A stretch of DNA of 32,338 nucleotides from an uncultured Alteromonadaceae bacterium. Lineage in GTDB: Bacteria; Pseudomonadota; Gammaproteobacteria; Enterobacterales; Alteromonadaceae. The position numbers and the translations under genes were made by a program. Of this stretch, positions 8,414 through 16,329 are shown piece after piece. Below the pieces are notes generated by a model. That model was not told the origin of the DNA. It worked only from the letters and a program-made list of their open reading frames with translations, and did no database searches. Within the stretch, counting starts at the first letter, position 1. Each line of letters begins with the position of its first letter. The DNA lies in contig CALKGI010000234.1 of the NCBI GenBank assembly GCA_938085045.1, forward strand, positions 1 through 32,338. The letters are read 5' to 3'.

Positions 8414-9280
8414 TTATTTAGACGTTGGCCTGCCCAGTACCACCAACAAAATCCCGCCAAGTACTAAGAGCGATGCCACAACCAAGCGTGCTGAAATCAT
8501 TTCTCCAGCAAACATCACTCCACCTATAGCTGCGATCACCGGCACCAGTAATTGCAACACTGCCGCTTGAGTGGATGTGAGCCCGCCTAGGGCGATATAC
8601 CAAAGCGTGTAACCGATACCAGAAGTGACTGCGCCAGACACAACCGCAAGCGCAATCCCTGTTTGTGATAAGTGGCTTTGTTGTATCGTTAAAGCCAGTA
8701 AAATCGCCACCAATGGCAATGTTCGCAAAAAGTTATATGCAGTGTCATCTAATGGATGTTTTGAACCTTTGCCTTTGAGGGAATAAAACCCCCAAGCAAT
8801 ACCCGCCACCGTCATTAAAATAAAACCGGTTAAAGACGGAGTCGACACAGAAGGAAGAACCAAATAAACAAAACCACCAAAAGCCGTAACAACCCCAATC
8901 CACTCGACATAATGGAGCCTGTTGCCAGACAATATGGCCATTAAAAGCATGGTGATTTGCACTGCGCCAAACAAAACCAAAGCGCCTGTGCCAGTGTCGA
9001 GCGAGACATAAGCGTAAGAAAACGCAATGGCGTATACGAATAACATTAAAGCGGCTGTCCAACTGCCTTTTGATGCATTTTTTTGAAGGGGCTTTTTAGC
9101 ACCTTGAGTCAGCAATAAAATAATAACTAGAGTGATGATGCCAGACAGTAAACGAATAACGGTAAAACTAGCTGCATCGATTTGACCTTCGCCAAGTGCT
9201 AGGCGGCATAGTACTGAGTTACCGGCAAAGGCAAACAACGCAAAAGTGGTGTAACCGAGGGTTTTAATGTTGATGGTCAT
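8414..9280 (-). CDS. EamA/DMT-superfamily transporter
   Basis: A 288-residue inner-membrane protein with about ten hydrophobic helices and two EamA repeats (roughly residues 8-135 and 150-283), typical of drug/metabolite transporters. Family signatures include FAFAGNSVLCRLAL near the N-terminus and the second-repeat TSGIGYTLWYIALGGLTSTQAAVLQLLVPVIA-type ending (split here: TSGIGYTLWYIAL, then TSTQAAVLQLLVPV). Such carriers usually export amino acids or other metabolites, or take up small solutes; the substrate cannot be read. Its ATG lies inside the end of the DUF1801 gene (17-bp overlap), which suggests coupled translation. Confidence 0.88.
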   Translation of the reverse strand: MTINIKTLGYTTFALFAFAGNSVLCRLALGEGQIDAASFTVIRLLSGIITLVIILLLTQGAKKPLQKNASKGSWTAALMLFVYAIAFSYAYVSLDTGTGALVLFGAVQITMLLMAILSGNRLHYVEWIGVVTAFGGFVYLVLPSVSTPSLTGFILMTVAGIAWGFYSLKGKGSKHPLDDTAYNFLRTLPLVAILLALTIQQSHLSQTGIALAVVSGAVTSGIGYTLWYIALGGLTSTQAAVLQLLVPVIAAIGGVMFAGEMISARLVVASLLVLGGILLVVLGRPTSK

Positions 9281-9635
9281 TCGTGATCACTTGTTGCACA
9301 TAATAGCCAACACTTTTGCTGGTAATTTCCTCCACCGAACGAACCTTTATGTGCCGTCTATCTTTGCCTTTGCCTTCTAAAACCGAGTTAGGGTCGGGCA
9401 GGGCTGCACCATTGCCAAATTCAATTGAGATATGGGCTTTGCGAAAGAATATGCCGCTGACCAATTCGTTGTTTTGATTAAACACCAAACCACCATATTT
9501 GATGTCTTCTGTGAGATTTGGGTCGCACTTGAAATACATATCTCTTATTTGCATGGCGATTGCGTACCATGGGCCATCAAGGCTCTGGATGTCTTGCATA
9601 AATTGGGTGACTCGGGGCGTGCTGAATGTTGTCAT
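9264..9635 (-). CDS. DUF1801 domain protein
   Basis: A 123-residue cytosolic protein that looks like the DUF1801/YdhG-like fold: an N-terminal helix region (VTQFMQDIQ...AIAMQIRDMYF), the TEDIKYGGLVF segment matching the family's conserved 'E.IkyG.p.f' strand, IFFRKAHISIEFGNGA, and a C-terminal helix (VGYYVQQVI). The biochemical function of the family is not established; some members are thought to act as small-molecule or iron-carrier-like proteins. No strong Shine-Dalgarno is visible before the ATG. It overlaps the downstream EamA gene by 17 bp, so the two are probably one transcript. Confidence 0.75.
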   Translation of the reverse strand: MTTFSTPRVTQFMQDIQSLDGPWYAIAMQIRDMYFKCDPNLTEDIKYGGLVFNQNNELVSGIFFRKAHISIEFGNGAALPDPNSVLEGKGKDRRHIKVRSVEEITSKSVGYYVQQVITNDHQH

Positions 9636-9700
9636 TTTTTATGTCTGCTTTAAGGTTTATAAAGATAGTGTATTGAGGTCTTGCTATAGTTTTTATACAT

Positions 9701-10273
9701 TCAAATTGCGATATCAAATAGATGTTCGGCGAAAAATTCAAATAATAAGGTGTGCAAAAATATAGGAATAGCCAAACCAATCAAGGTGCCTTTAATGTGG
9801 TTGTTAAAGGTCACGCCAGATAAGGCCATCGCGTAATTTAGAACGGGGGCAGTGCCAAAGAAAGCTCTCAGCAAAATGACGCTTTGTAGTGGTTTTGAAT
9901 CGAGGCGACCTAATAGTTTTTTGGCGTATTTGTTGTTTATACTGCGTAGCGAATCTTTGCCAATATATCCGATAATAAGGTAGGTCACCAAACACGACAA
10001 TACAGCAGCGGTGTAAGTGACCAAACCTCCAGCAACTTTGCCCAAGGTTAATAAGGCTGCGGCCATGAATATCCAGCCGGGTATTTGAATGAGGTTACCA
10101 ATGGCGAACATGCCAATAAATATTGCGACACCAACAAACGGGTTCGCTTCAATGGTGGCTTTGAGGTATTCAAGCGAGAAGTTTTCGCGCAAACCCATTA
10201 GTTCGATAACAACGGCTAATATTATGGCGAAAACCACGGTTGAGCCCAGTCTTATCAGGTTTGTCTTGGTCAT
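9701..10273 (-). CDS. TVP38/TMEM64 (VTT domain, DedA-like) membrane protein
   Basis: A 190-residue inner-membrane protein. It has an N-terminal TM helix (about residues 8-27), a hydrophobic pair (about 45-95) including the family-like IPGWIFMAAALLTLGKVAGGLV, the re-entrant VTT segment with VILLRAFFGTAPVLNYAMALSGV (split: VILLRAFFGTAP, LNYAMALSGVTF), and a final TM helix. DedA/VTT proteins are implicated in lipid scrambling or undecaprenyl-phosphate flipping and envelope homeostasis. The exact substrate here is unknown. It is 65 bp upstream of the DUF1801 gene on the same strand, perhaps the first gene of that unit. Confidence 0.85.
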   Translation of the reverse strand: MTKTNLIRLGSTVVFAIILAVVIELMGLRENFSLEYLKATIEANPFVGVAIFIGMFAIGNLIQIPGWIFMAAALLTLGKVAGGLVTYTAAVLSCLVTYLIIGYIGKDSLRSINNKYAKKLLGRLDSKPLQSVILLRAFFGTAPVLNYAMALSGVTFNNHIKGTLIGLAIPIFLHTLLFEFFAEHLFDIAI

Positions 10274-10456
10274 GCTGAAAACCTATATTTTGCTTTATGG
10301 CGTTTCAATCGGGTTATTTTCAAGCTTGCACGGTCAAAATACAAGGGAAATAGCTCGCAATAAATGGTGGCTGAAATTCAAAAGCAGCTAATAGTTGCAA
10401 TTACTGTTACACTCGCGCCCTTGTAAAATAAGTAGATAATATGCAAAAGGTAAATC

Positions 10457-10786
10457 ATGTCGAAATTCTTTTTCAACGGCCGTATAGACTCCAGGGAAGA
10501 TTATGGACGTTATGGTTACAACAAACCTAAAATGAAACTAGGTTCTAAGGGTAATCCTTTATCATTGGTGGTAACAGACGAAGCACGTCAAAGCGAAATT
10601 GAAGCCATTTTAACTGAACATTCGTTGTTTGGTGAGATTAAAATGGACAAAGAAGGGCAAGAAAACATAGTAGAACTTGACGGTGTTTTGAATAAACCAA
10701 AAACTCAAGTGTTTGAAAAGACACCTGAAAGAAATGACCCCTGTTCTTGTGGTAGCGGCAAAAAATATAAAAAATGTTGTGGTTAG
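10457..10786 (+). CDS. SEC-C/SWIM metal-binding motif protein, PBPRA1643 family
   Basis: A 109-residue protein ending in a textbook SEC-C zinc-binding motif, [17 protein letters not shown] (CxC...CC). The N-terminal [22 protein letters not shown], with conserved aromatic and charged residues, matches the small PBPRA1643-type family of marine gammaproteobacteria. SEC-C motifs bind zinc and often mediate binding to SecB or ribosome-associated partners; for this family no function is established. AAGG lies 7 nt upstream of the ATG. It is convergent with the DUF3530 gene, with only 19 bp between the stop codons and no obvious terminator hairpin. Confidence 0.88.
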   Translation: MSKFFFNGRIDSREDYGRYGYNKPKMKLGSKGNPLSLVVTDEARQSEIEAILTEHSLFGEIKMDKEGQENIVELDGVLNKPKTQVFEKTPERNDPCSCGSGKKYKKCCG

Positions 10787-10805
10787 AGCTTTATCGAAAA
10801 TGCCA

Positions 10806-11759
10806 TCAAAGACCTAATGAACTCATCCAACCGTAGACAATCTTGAGCATTCGCTGGTTTTGGTTGTGATAGCTGATGTCACCATGAAGCTCTTTTGGCC
10901 GGTAGGATACTTTGAAGTTTTTACGTGCCAGTTTACGGCGCATCTCGATATTTTTGCGGGCCCAGCGTGAATTGCGAGATTGATAGATGTCGAGTGTTGG
11001 TATGGCATTAGCGGTGATATCTTGATTCATTTTTTCGGTCAATTTAAAATCGGGTACTGATGCTTCAAGTAGAATCATTGCCTCGGGTTCGTCTAGTTCT
11101 TCTTTGGCATATAAACTGGCTAACACAGCAGCGCTGCTGCCTTGGGCTATCACGATAAAATAGCCTTGATAGTTTTGCGCTTCTTCGGTTAATGCCAGCA
11201 TCCGCATTTTGAGCTGCATTTCGTAGGTACTCATATAATCTTCGTCAATATATCGCACTGGCGTGGGCGGCTTTGCTAGCTTGATTTCAGTGACGGCGGC
11301 AGCGGGTTCTGTTGGCAATTGAGTATCAAAAACCTGAGCGCGACTTTGAGGCGCTGTCATTGACAGGGTCACCCAGCCGTAATCGGGTAATGTGGTGCGC
11401 AAAAAATCGAGGCCCTGACTGCTAGTTGCAGTTTCACCCCAATCTGGTACCAACAAGGCAACGCCTTTGGGCCGTCCTGTCATGTCATCACGAAACAACA
11501 CGTAAAAATCTTGTTCGCCAGCGAGTAGCGTTTTTATTTCATCAGCTTTGAAAAAACGGTCGGCATCGTCATTAAAATAGTATTCAGTGGATTTAGGTGC
11601 GGCGACAGTGGGCCGAACCGGTGGTGGAGAGGTTTTTGCCGGTTCTTGCGTTTGTGCAGGTTCGTCAGTTCCTTCTTCACCCTGACTGGTGTTCTCGGCG
11701 CTCAGGGCCGAAAAAGAGAATGATAAAACCAGCAGTGTGTAAATGAAAAATTGGATAAT
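10806..11759 (-). CDS. DUF3530 family secreted alpha/beta-hydrolase-like protein, probable ATT start
   Basis: An exported protein of about 317 residues. From an ATT at 11757-11759 the frame begins with a signal-peptide-like stretch (IQFFIYTLLVLSFSFSALSAEN), then a Pro/Glu/Thr-rich linker and the DUF3530 body: YYFNDDADRFFKADEIKTLL, LLVPDWGE, QGSSAAVLASLY (nucleophile-elbow-like, Ser in GSSAA) and a C-terminal helical end. No ATG, GTG or TTG occurs in this frame between the upstream stop (about 11840) and a GTG at 11501, and starting at 11501 would remove the signal peptide and clear family sequence. GGGG lies 5 nt before the ATT. A CTG in the frame is a weaker alternative. The catalytic function of the family is unproven. 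Confidence 0.75.
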   Translation of the reverse strand: MIQFFIYTLLVLSFSFSALSAENTSQGEEGTDEPAQTQEPAKTSPPPVRPTVAAPKSTEYYFNDDADRFFKADEIKTLLAGEQDFYVLFRDDMTGRPKGVALLVPDWGETATSSQGLDFLRTTLPDYGWVTLSMTAPQSRAQVFDTQLPTEPAAAVTEIKLAKPPTPVRYIDEDYMSTYEMQLKMRMLALTEEAQNYQGYFIVIAQGSSAAVLASLYAKEELDEPEAMILLEASVPDFKLTEKMNQDITANAIPTLDIYQSRNSRWARKNIEMRRKLARKNFKVSYRPKELHGDISYHNQNQRMLKIVYGWMSSLGL

Positions 11760-11847
11760 AGAAACCCCAAAATGATTTGTTACCTTGGTTATCGTTTGAT
11801 TATTCAGTTTCTTTAATATTAGATGAATATACTTAACTTACAGGCAT

Positions 11848-11872
11848 AAAAAAAGGCGTCTTAGACGCCTTT
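11848..11872 (-). terminator. Intrinsic terminator (bidirectional-looking)
   Basis: AAAGGCGTC (11852-11860) and GACGCCTTT (11864-11872) form a perfect 9-bp stem with a 3-nt loop. On the minus strand the hairpin runs into a T-tract (positions 11854-11848). It lies about 50 nt after the stop of the small gene at 11922 and insulates the DUF3530 gene downstream. Confidence 0.85.
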
Positions 11873-11921
11873 ATGTCGATTGTGCCGGAGCAATCGACGA
11901 CTTTACACTCAAAAGAACTGT

Positions 11922-12227
11922 TCAAATTTTGCTGTCTTTGTGTGACTTGGTTGACAGTAATTTGTGTTGATCTCTTGGATCGCTCAGCTGATAAGTGGCA
12001 ATCACCATCGCTGCTTTTTCTTGATATTTTAACGCTTTTTCGTCAGCAGTACTTATCTTGCCAACTAACATGTCTGTTTTTTGACCATGCTTTTGTTTTT
12101 CGCTTAATGTGTTGCCTGTTTCAGTTGTTATAAGCGCTTCATTATCGTTGCTTGCAAACAGAGTGCCCACGATAATGGCACATAAAAAAACCAAACCCGT
12201 TGTTGAGGCGGCAATTATTTTACTCAT
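11922..12227 (-). CDS. Small hypothetical protein with N-terminal membrane or signal segment (101 aa)
   Basis: I do not recognise this protein. It begins MSKIIAASTTGLVFLCAIIVGTLFAS, either a signal peptide (possible cleavage near FAS-ND) or an N-terminal anchor. The rest is hydrophilic and Lys/Gln-rich, with a helix-like central part (ADEKALKYQEKAAMVIATYQL) and a lysine-rich end. I chose ATG 12227, preceded by GTGGGAACTTAAT, over an upstream start at 12371, because the extra 48 residues look like translated intergenic DNA. A strong terminator follows at 11848-11872. The protein is probably periplasmic or inner-membrane anchored; the function is unknown. Confidence 0.6.
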   Translation of the reverse strand: MSKIIAASTTGLVFLCAIIVGTLFASNDNEALITTETGNTLSEKQKHGQKTDMLVGKISTADEKALKYQEKAAMVIATYQLSDPRDQHKLLSTKSHKDSKI

Positions 12228-12460
12228 ATTAAGTTCCCACGATTTATTAATTCCCTTGATAATCTTGGTGCGTTCACTGCGGACTGATGAGTTACATTGC
12301 GTTAACAAACTAGCGATATTCACTCTGTGTGTTAACAATAGAGGCGCATTAAACGCTATTTTGGACCTCAATGCAACTTACGATTGCATACAGTGTAAAG
12401 TAACCGGTATTTTGGCTTTTAAGGGTACTAATTGGTGAGATATTTAATCTATTTACGTGT

Positions 12461-13117
12461 CTAAAATGGACACTCAGCATGAAATTCTACCGGTTCACCG
12501 CTTTGAGGATGGGTAAAAGCTAGCCATTTTGCATGGAGTTGTAATCGAGGTGCTGCGGCTAAAGCTTGCTCGTGAGCATAGAGTCTATCACCAAGTATGG
12601 GGTGGCCAATGCTTAACATATGCACTCTGAGTTGGTGTGAGCGGCCGGTAATGGGTGTTAATGATACTCGGGTTTGTTCTCCTACTCTGTCGAGAACTTT
12701 CCAGTGGGTGAGGGCGTGTTTACCGCGCTCAAAGTCGACCATTTGCTTGGGACGATTTGGCCAATCACAAATTAGCGGAAGCTCTATACTTCCTTCGTCT
12801 TTTTCTATATGCCCGTAGACCCGGGCAATGTAGTTTTTTTTCGTTTCTCGGTGCTGAAACTGCCGGCTGATCTCCCGGTGGGCGTCTTTGGTTAAAGCCA
12901 TAACCATTAAACCCGAGGTAGCCATGTCTAACCTATGAACCACTGTGGCGGTTGGAAACACAGTACAGACACGGCTTTGTAGGCAGTCTCTGTGCTCTAA
13001 CGCTTTACCCGGCACGCTCAACAACTCGCTAGGTTTGTTGAGCACAACTATAGCATCGTCTTGATAGACGATGCTGATATACGGGTCGCGCGGCGGCTGG
13101 TAATTCAATAATGCCAT
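12461..13117 (-). CDS. rluA: Dual-specificity 23S rRNA/tRNA pseudouridine synthase RluA
   Basis: A 218-residue pseudouridine synthase closely matching E. coli RluA (219 aa), which makes pseudouridine at 23S rRNA 746 and at tRNA 32. Visible signatures: NYQPPRDPY at the start, NKPSELLSVPGK, the catalytic HRLDMATSGL (Asp of HRLD), LPLICDWPNRPKQ and ITGRSHQLRVHM. I use the ATG at 13117, which aligns with the E. coli N-terminus; a longer frame starts only at a TTG (13147) overlapping rapA. With this start it begins 10 bp after the rapA stop. The rapA-rluA order is conserved in enterobacteria, and the two are probably one operon here. Confidence 0.93.
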   Translation of the reverse strand: MALLNYQPPRDPYISIVYQDDAIVVLNKPSELLSVPGKALEHRDCLQSRVCTVFPTATVVHRLDMATSGLMVMALTKDAHREISRQFQHRETKKNYIARVYGHIEKDEGSIELPLICDWPNRPKQMVDFERGKHALTHWKVLDRVGEQTRVSLTPITGRSHQLRVHMLSIGHPILGDRLYAHEQALAAAPRLQLHAKWLAFTHPQSGEPVEFHAECPF

Positions 13118-13127
13118 GACGTGGGGG

Positions 13128-16043
13128 TTATCCGTGGGTGACGACAATTAAGCGAACAGCATCAAGTTTTAATTCAGCTTTACTGATGTGATCACTGAGT
13201 TCTTGTTGTTGGTTTTTGACAAATTGAAGTTCATCTTCACGGATATTTGGATTGATTTTTTTCAACGCTGTTAATCGTTCAAGTGTCTCACCCAGTGATG
13301 CATCCATGGCGATCATCGCTTCATTTTGTAATGCGATTAATGACTGCTCGGCCAATTTGTGCGCCAGTGGCACCTGAGCACTGATTTGTGTTTGCAATGC
13401 CGCGGTCAATTGGCTGGCGATTTTCTTACCGATAGGCGAAAGCTGGCTGTTAAATTGCTGGTAGCTTATTTTGTCGGCCAATGAATTGCTGCTTTTATCT
13501 AATAAAACGCGCACGGGCGTGGTGGGCAAGTACCGGCCTATCTGTAATTCGCTGGGGGCCATGGTTTGTGCGACATAAATGAATTCGACAAAATGGGCGC
13601 CTGCGGGTAAGGCTTTGTTTTTGAATATTGCCACCGAAGTATTGCCGATATCGTCGGTTGTAACCAAATCCAATGCACCTTGAACCATCGGGTGTTCCCA
13701 GCTCAAAAAGTGGATATGCTCTTGGGCCAATGCCAAGTCACGGTCAAAGGTGACGGTACACCCTTCTGCATCAAGGTAAGGGAATGAAGGCGATAACATG
13801 TGCTCGGTTGGCCGCAAAATAATGGATTGCTCGCCATTATCTTCTTGGTCGATACCAAAGGTGTCGAATATTTTAATCATGAAGATGGGCAATTCAACGC
13901 CTTGTTCTACCTTGGCGATGTCATGCGCAATGGTATTGTCGGCGTGTTGTCCACTAGAGTTGAGTTCGAGCAGTTTGTCGCGGCCCTGTTCAAGTTGGAT
14001 TTTTAACGTTTTGTTTGACTCTTGAGTTTGCTCTATTAAGTCGTCAACTGCGCTTGAATCGATAGTGGCTGACTTCATTAAGTCAAATAGTGCTTCGTTA
14101 TGTTTCTCGAATATGGCGCGGCCTGTGGTACAGGTAAAGTTGAACGCGTCAAGGCCTTGATTAAACCAGTCGAACAGCACAGATTGTGCAGTATCTTCAA
14201 AGTAGGGGACATGTACTTTGATGGTCTGGGTTTGGCCAATTCGGTCAAGACGACCGATACGTTGTTCAAGCAAGTCAGGATTGAGTGGTAAGTCAAACAA
14301 GACCAGATGATGGGCAAACTGGAAGTTACGGCCCTCAGAACCTATTTCTGAACAGATCAATACTTGTGCGCTGTCGTCTTCTTGAGCAAAGTAGGCTGCG
14401 GCTTTGTCGCGTTCAAATACCGACAGTCCTTCGTGAAAGACTGCTGCTTTGATTGCTTCTTTACTGAACAGTGTTTTTTCTAATGTCATTGCCGTTTGGG
14501 CGTGGGCACAGATAACAATGAGTTTTTCTCTTTTAAGTTCTTTGAGCGTGTCAATTAACCAAGTGACGCGAGGGTCAAAACCTGCCCAAGTGCTGTCGAC
14601 ACCTTCAAAATCACTAAATACTTGCTCAGGGAAAAGCATGTGTTGTGCTTGTTCTTGCGCCGACATGCGCACGTTGAACTTGCTGGCAACCGAAATGGCG
14701 GTTTTGTACTGAGTCGGCATGTCCATTGGATGAGGTAACAGTTGTCTTTCGGGGAATCCTTGGATGCCATGACGAGTATTTCGAAACAAAATGCGGCCGG
14801 TGCCGTGACGGTCGAGTAATTGCTGTATTAGGTGTTTTTTGGCGGCGTGTTTTTGATGCTCAATAGCATTGGAGTTAATCACCTCAAGTGAGTTTTCGAT
14901 GTCACTTTCGCCCAGAATGTTGCGCAAGGTTTGCAGTGTTTTGTCGCCGATTTGCTCTGAACCTAATAGGTCGTTTGCGGCGTCGGCGATTTGGGTATAG
15001 TTGCTTTCTTCTTCGACAAATTTTTGATAATCGTAAAAACGATCAGGGTCGAGTAATCTTAGTCGGGCAAAATGGCTTTCGTGGCCGAGTTGGTCAGGGG
15101 TTGCAGTTAGCAATATCAGCCCTTTGATTTCTTTAGACAGCGCTTCGATGCGTTGGTATTCGGTCGATGGGTTGTCTTTTTCCCACACTAAGTGGTGAGC
15201 TTCATCAACAATCAATAAGTCCCAGTCGGCCTCTGCGGCCTGTTCAAACCATTGTTTTTTGGCGGTGAAAAATTCGAGGCTGGTCAGCACTAACTGTTCA
15301 GTCTCAAAGGGGTTGGCGGCTTCGTTAATGGTTTCGTTACAGCGCTCTAGGTCGAAAATTGAAAAATGAAGGTTAAAACGGCGTAGCATTTCGACTAGCC
15401 ATTGGTGTTGTAACGACTCAGGTACCACGATTAATACGCGTTTGGCGCGGCCGGTGATCACTTGTTGGTGAATGATGAGTCCCGCTTCGATGGTTTTACC
15501 CAAACCTACTTCGTCGGCCAATAAAACCCTGGGGGCGTGACGTTGGCCAACTTCTTGGGCGATGTATAATTGATGCGGGATTAATGAAGCTCGAACGCCA
15601 GCCAACCCTAAAATGGGCGATTTTTGTTGTGCGTTGATGTGCTGCCAGCACTGGTAACGTAAATTAAAGCGATCGAAGCGGTCAATTTGTCCGGCAAATA
15701 AACGGTCTTGCGGGTTGTTGAAGGTAATGAAGTGATCGAGACGGGTTTCCATCAACGATATGTTGTCATCACCGGTGTCTAAGCGTGTGCCGTGATAAAC
15801 CACCAATCCGTCTATTTCATCGACTTCGCGAACCGTTAGTTTCCAATCATCTGCACTTTTAATGGTATCCCCGATATTAAACATGACTCGGGTGATGGGG
15901 GCGCCGGTTGAAGCATATAATCGGGTTTCTCCACTGGCGGGAAACATTATGGTGATCATACGGCCTTCGATACCCACTACAGTACCTAAACCCAAATCTG
16001 ACTCGGTATCACTGACCCAACGTTGACCCAACGCAAATGACAT
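13128..16043 (-). CDS. rapA: RNA polymerase-associated protein RapA (HepA), SWI2/SNF2 ATPase
   Basis: A 971-residue protein, near E. coli RapA in length (968) and similar over its whole length. It binds RNA polymerase and recycles it from post-termination or stalled complexes. Order: N-terminal Tudor-like region (FALGQRWVSDTESDLGLGTVVG), RecA-like lobe 1 with Walker A LLADEVGLGKTIEAG (about residue 176) and DEAHHLVW, the LTATPDQLG motif, lobe 2 with SEIGSEGRNFQFA and EQRIGRLDRIGQ (motif VI), then the C-terminal RapA domain ending LDAVRLIVVTHG as in E. coli. The start is ATG 16043 (MSFALGQRW), matching the family; an upstream ATG at 16115 would add 24 unrelated residues. It is divergent from the PIN-PhoH gene. 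Confidence 0.96.
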   Translation of the reverse strand: MSFALGQRWVSDTESDLGLGTVVGIEGRMITIMFPASGETRLYASTGAPITRVMFNIGDTIKSADDWKLTVREVDEIDGLVVYHGTRLDTGDDNISLMETRLDHFITFNNPQDRLFAGQIDRFDRFNLRYQCWQHINAQQKSPILGLAGVRASLIPHQLYIAQEVGQRHAPRVLLADEVGLGKTIEAGLIIHQQVITGRAKRVLIVVPESLQHQWLVEMLRRFNLHFSIFDLERCNETINEAANPFETEQLVLTSLEFFTAKKQWFEQAAEADWDLLIVDEAHHLVWEKDNPSTEYQRIEALSKEIKGLILLTATPDQLGHESHFARLRLLDPDRFYDYQKFVEEESNYTQIADAANDLLGSEQIGDKTLQTLRNILGESDIENSLEVINSNAIEHQKHAAKKHLIQQLLDRHGTGRILFRNTRHGIQGFPERQLLPHPMDMPTQYKTAISVASKFNVRMSAQEQAQHMLFPEQVFSDFEGVDSTWAGFDPRVTWLIDTLKELKREKLIVICAHAQTAMTLEKTLFSKEAIKAAVFHEGLSVFERDKAAAYFAQEDDSAQVLICSEIGSEGRNFQFAHHLVLFDLPLNPDLLEQRIGRLDRIGQTQTIKVHVPYFEDTAQSVLFDWFNQGLDAFNFTCTTGRAIFEKHNEALFDLMKSATIDSSAVDDLIEQTQESNKTLKIQLEQGRDKLLELNSSGQHADNTIAHDIAKVEQGVELPIFMIKIFDTFGIDQEDNGEQSIILRPTEHMLSPSFPYLDAEGCTVTFDRDLALAQEHIHFLSWEHPMVQGALDLVTTDDIGNTSVAIFKNKALPAGAHFVEFIYVAQTMAPSELQIGRYLPTTPVRVLLDKSSNSLADKISYQQFNSQLSPIGKKIASQLTAALQTQISAQVPLAHKLAEQSLIALQNEAMIAMDASLGETLERLTALKKINPNIREDELQFVKNQQQELSDHISKAELKLDAVRLIVVTHG

Positions 16044-16277
16044 GGCTTTTTCTCTTCGATGATTTCGGGCGGCTATGGTACTTGGAAAGTTAGTTGGTTT
16101 CACCCATTTATTCAAGTTGTGCCTAAGATAATTGAATCACGCTAAGATGATGGCAAAAATGGCTTTGTTTACCCAATTATTAAAGTGTTATATCGGGTGT
16201 TTAATAACAATTGCGTTAAATCATTAAATGACGCGAATCCGACTAAATTTGCTTTGTGTCATCAAATTTCATTAAAA

Positions 16278-16287
16278 CTTAGCTAAG
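16278..16287. promoter_or_regulatory. 10-bp palindrome upstream of the PIN-PhoH gene
   Basis: CTTAGCTAAG is a perfect palindrome 42 bp before the PIN-PhoH start, in an AT-rich divergent promoter region shared with rapA. It could be an operator, but palindromes of this length occur by chance. Confidence 0.25.
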
Positions 16288-16329
16288 CTTAAGAGTATCC
16301 GTATCCAATCAATGATGATAAGGCAGTGT

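Noticed and set aside
12109-12438. Plus-strand open frame opposite the small ORFan and its upstream region
   Set aside because: It lies largely antisense to the minus-strand gene with a better start, signal-like N-terminus and terminator; it appears to be a shadow.
13118-13147. Longer RluA start at a TTG overlapping rapA
   Set aside because: ATG 13117 aligns with the E. coli RluA N-terminus and needs no overlap with rapA.
16044-16115. 24-residue N-terminal extension of RapA
   Set aside because: RapA proteins begin at the (M)xFxLGQRW motif, which coincides with ATG 16043; the extension is unlike the family.
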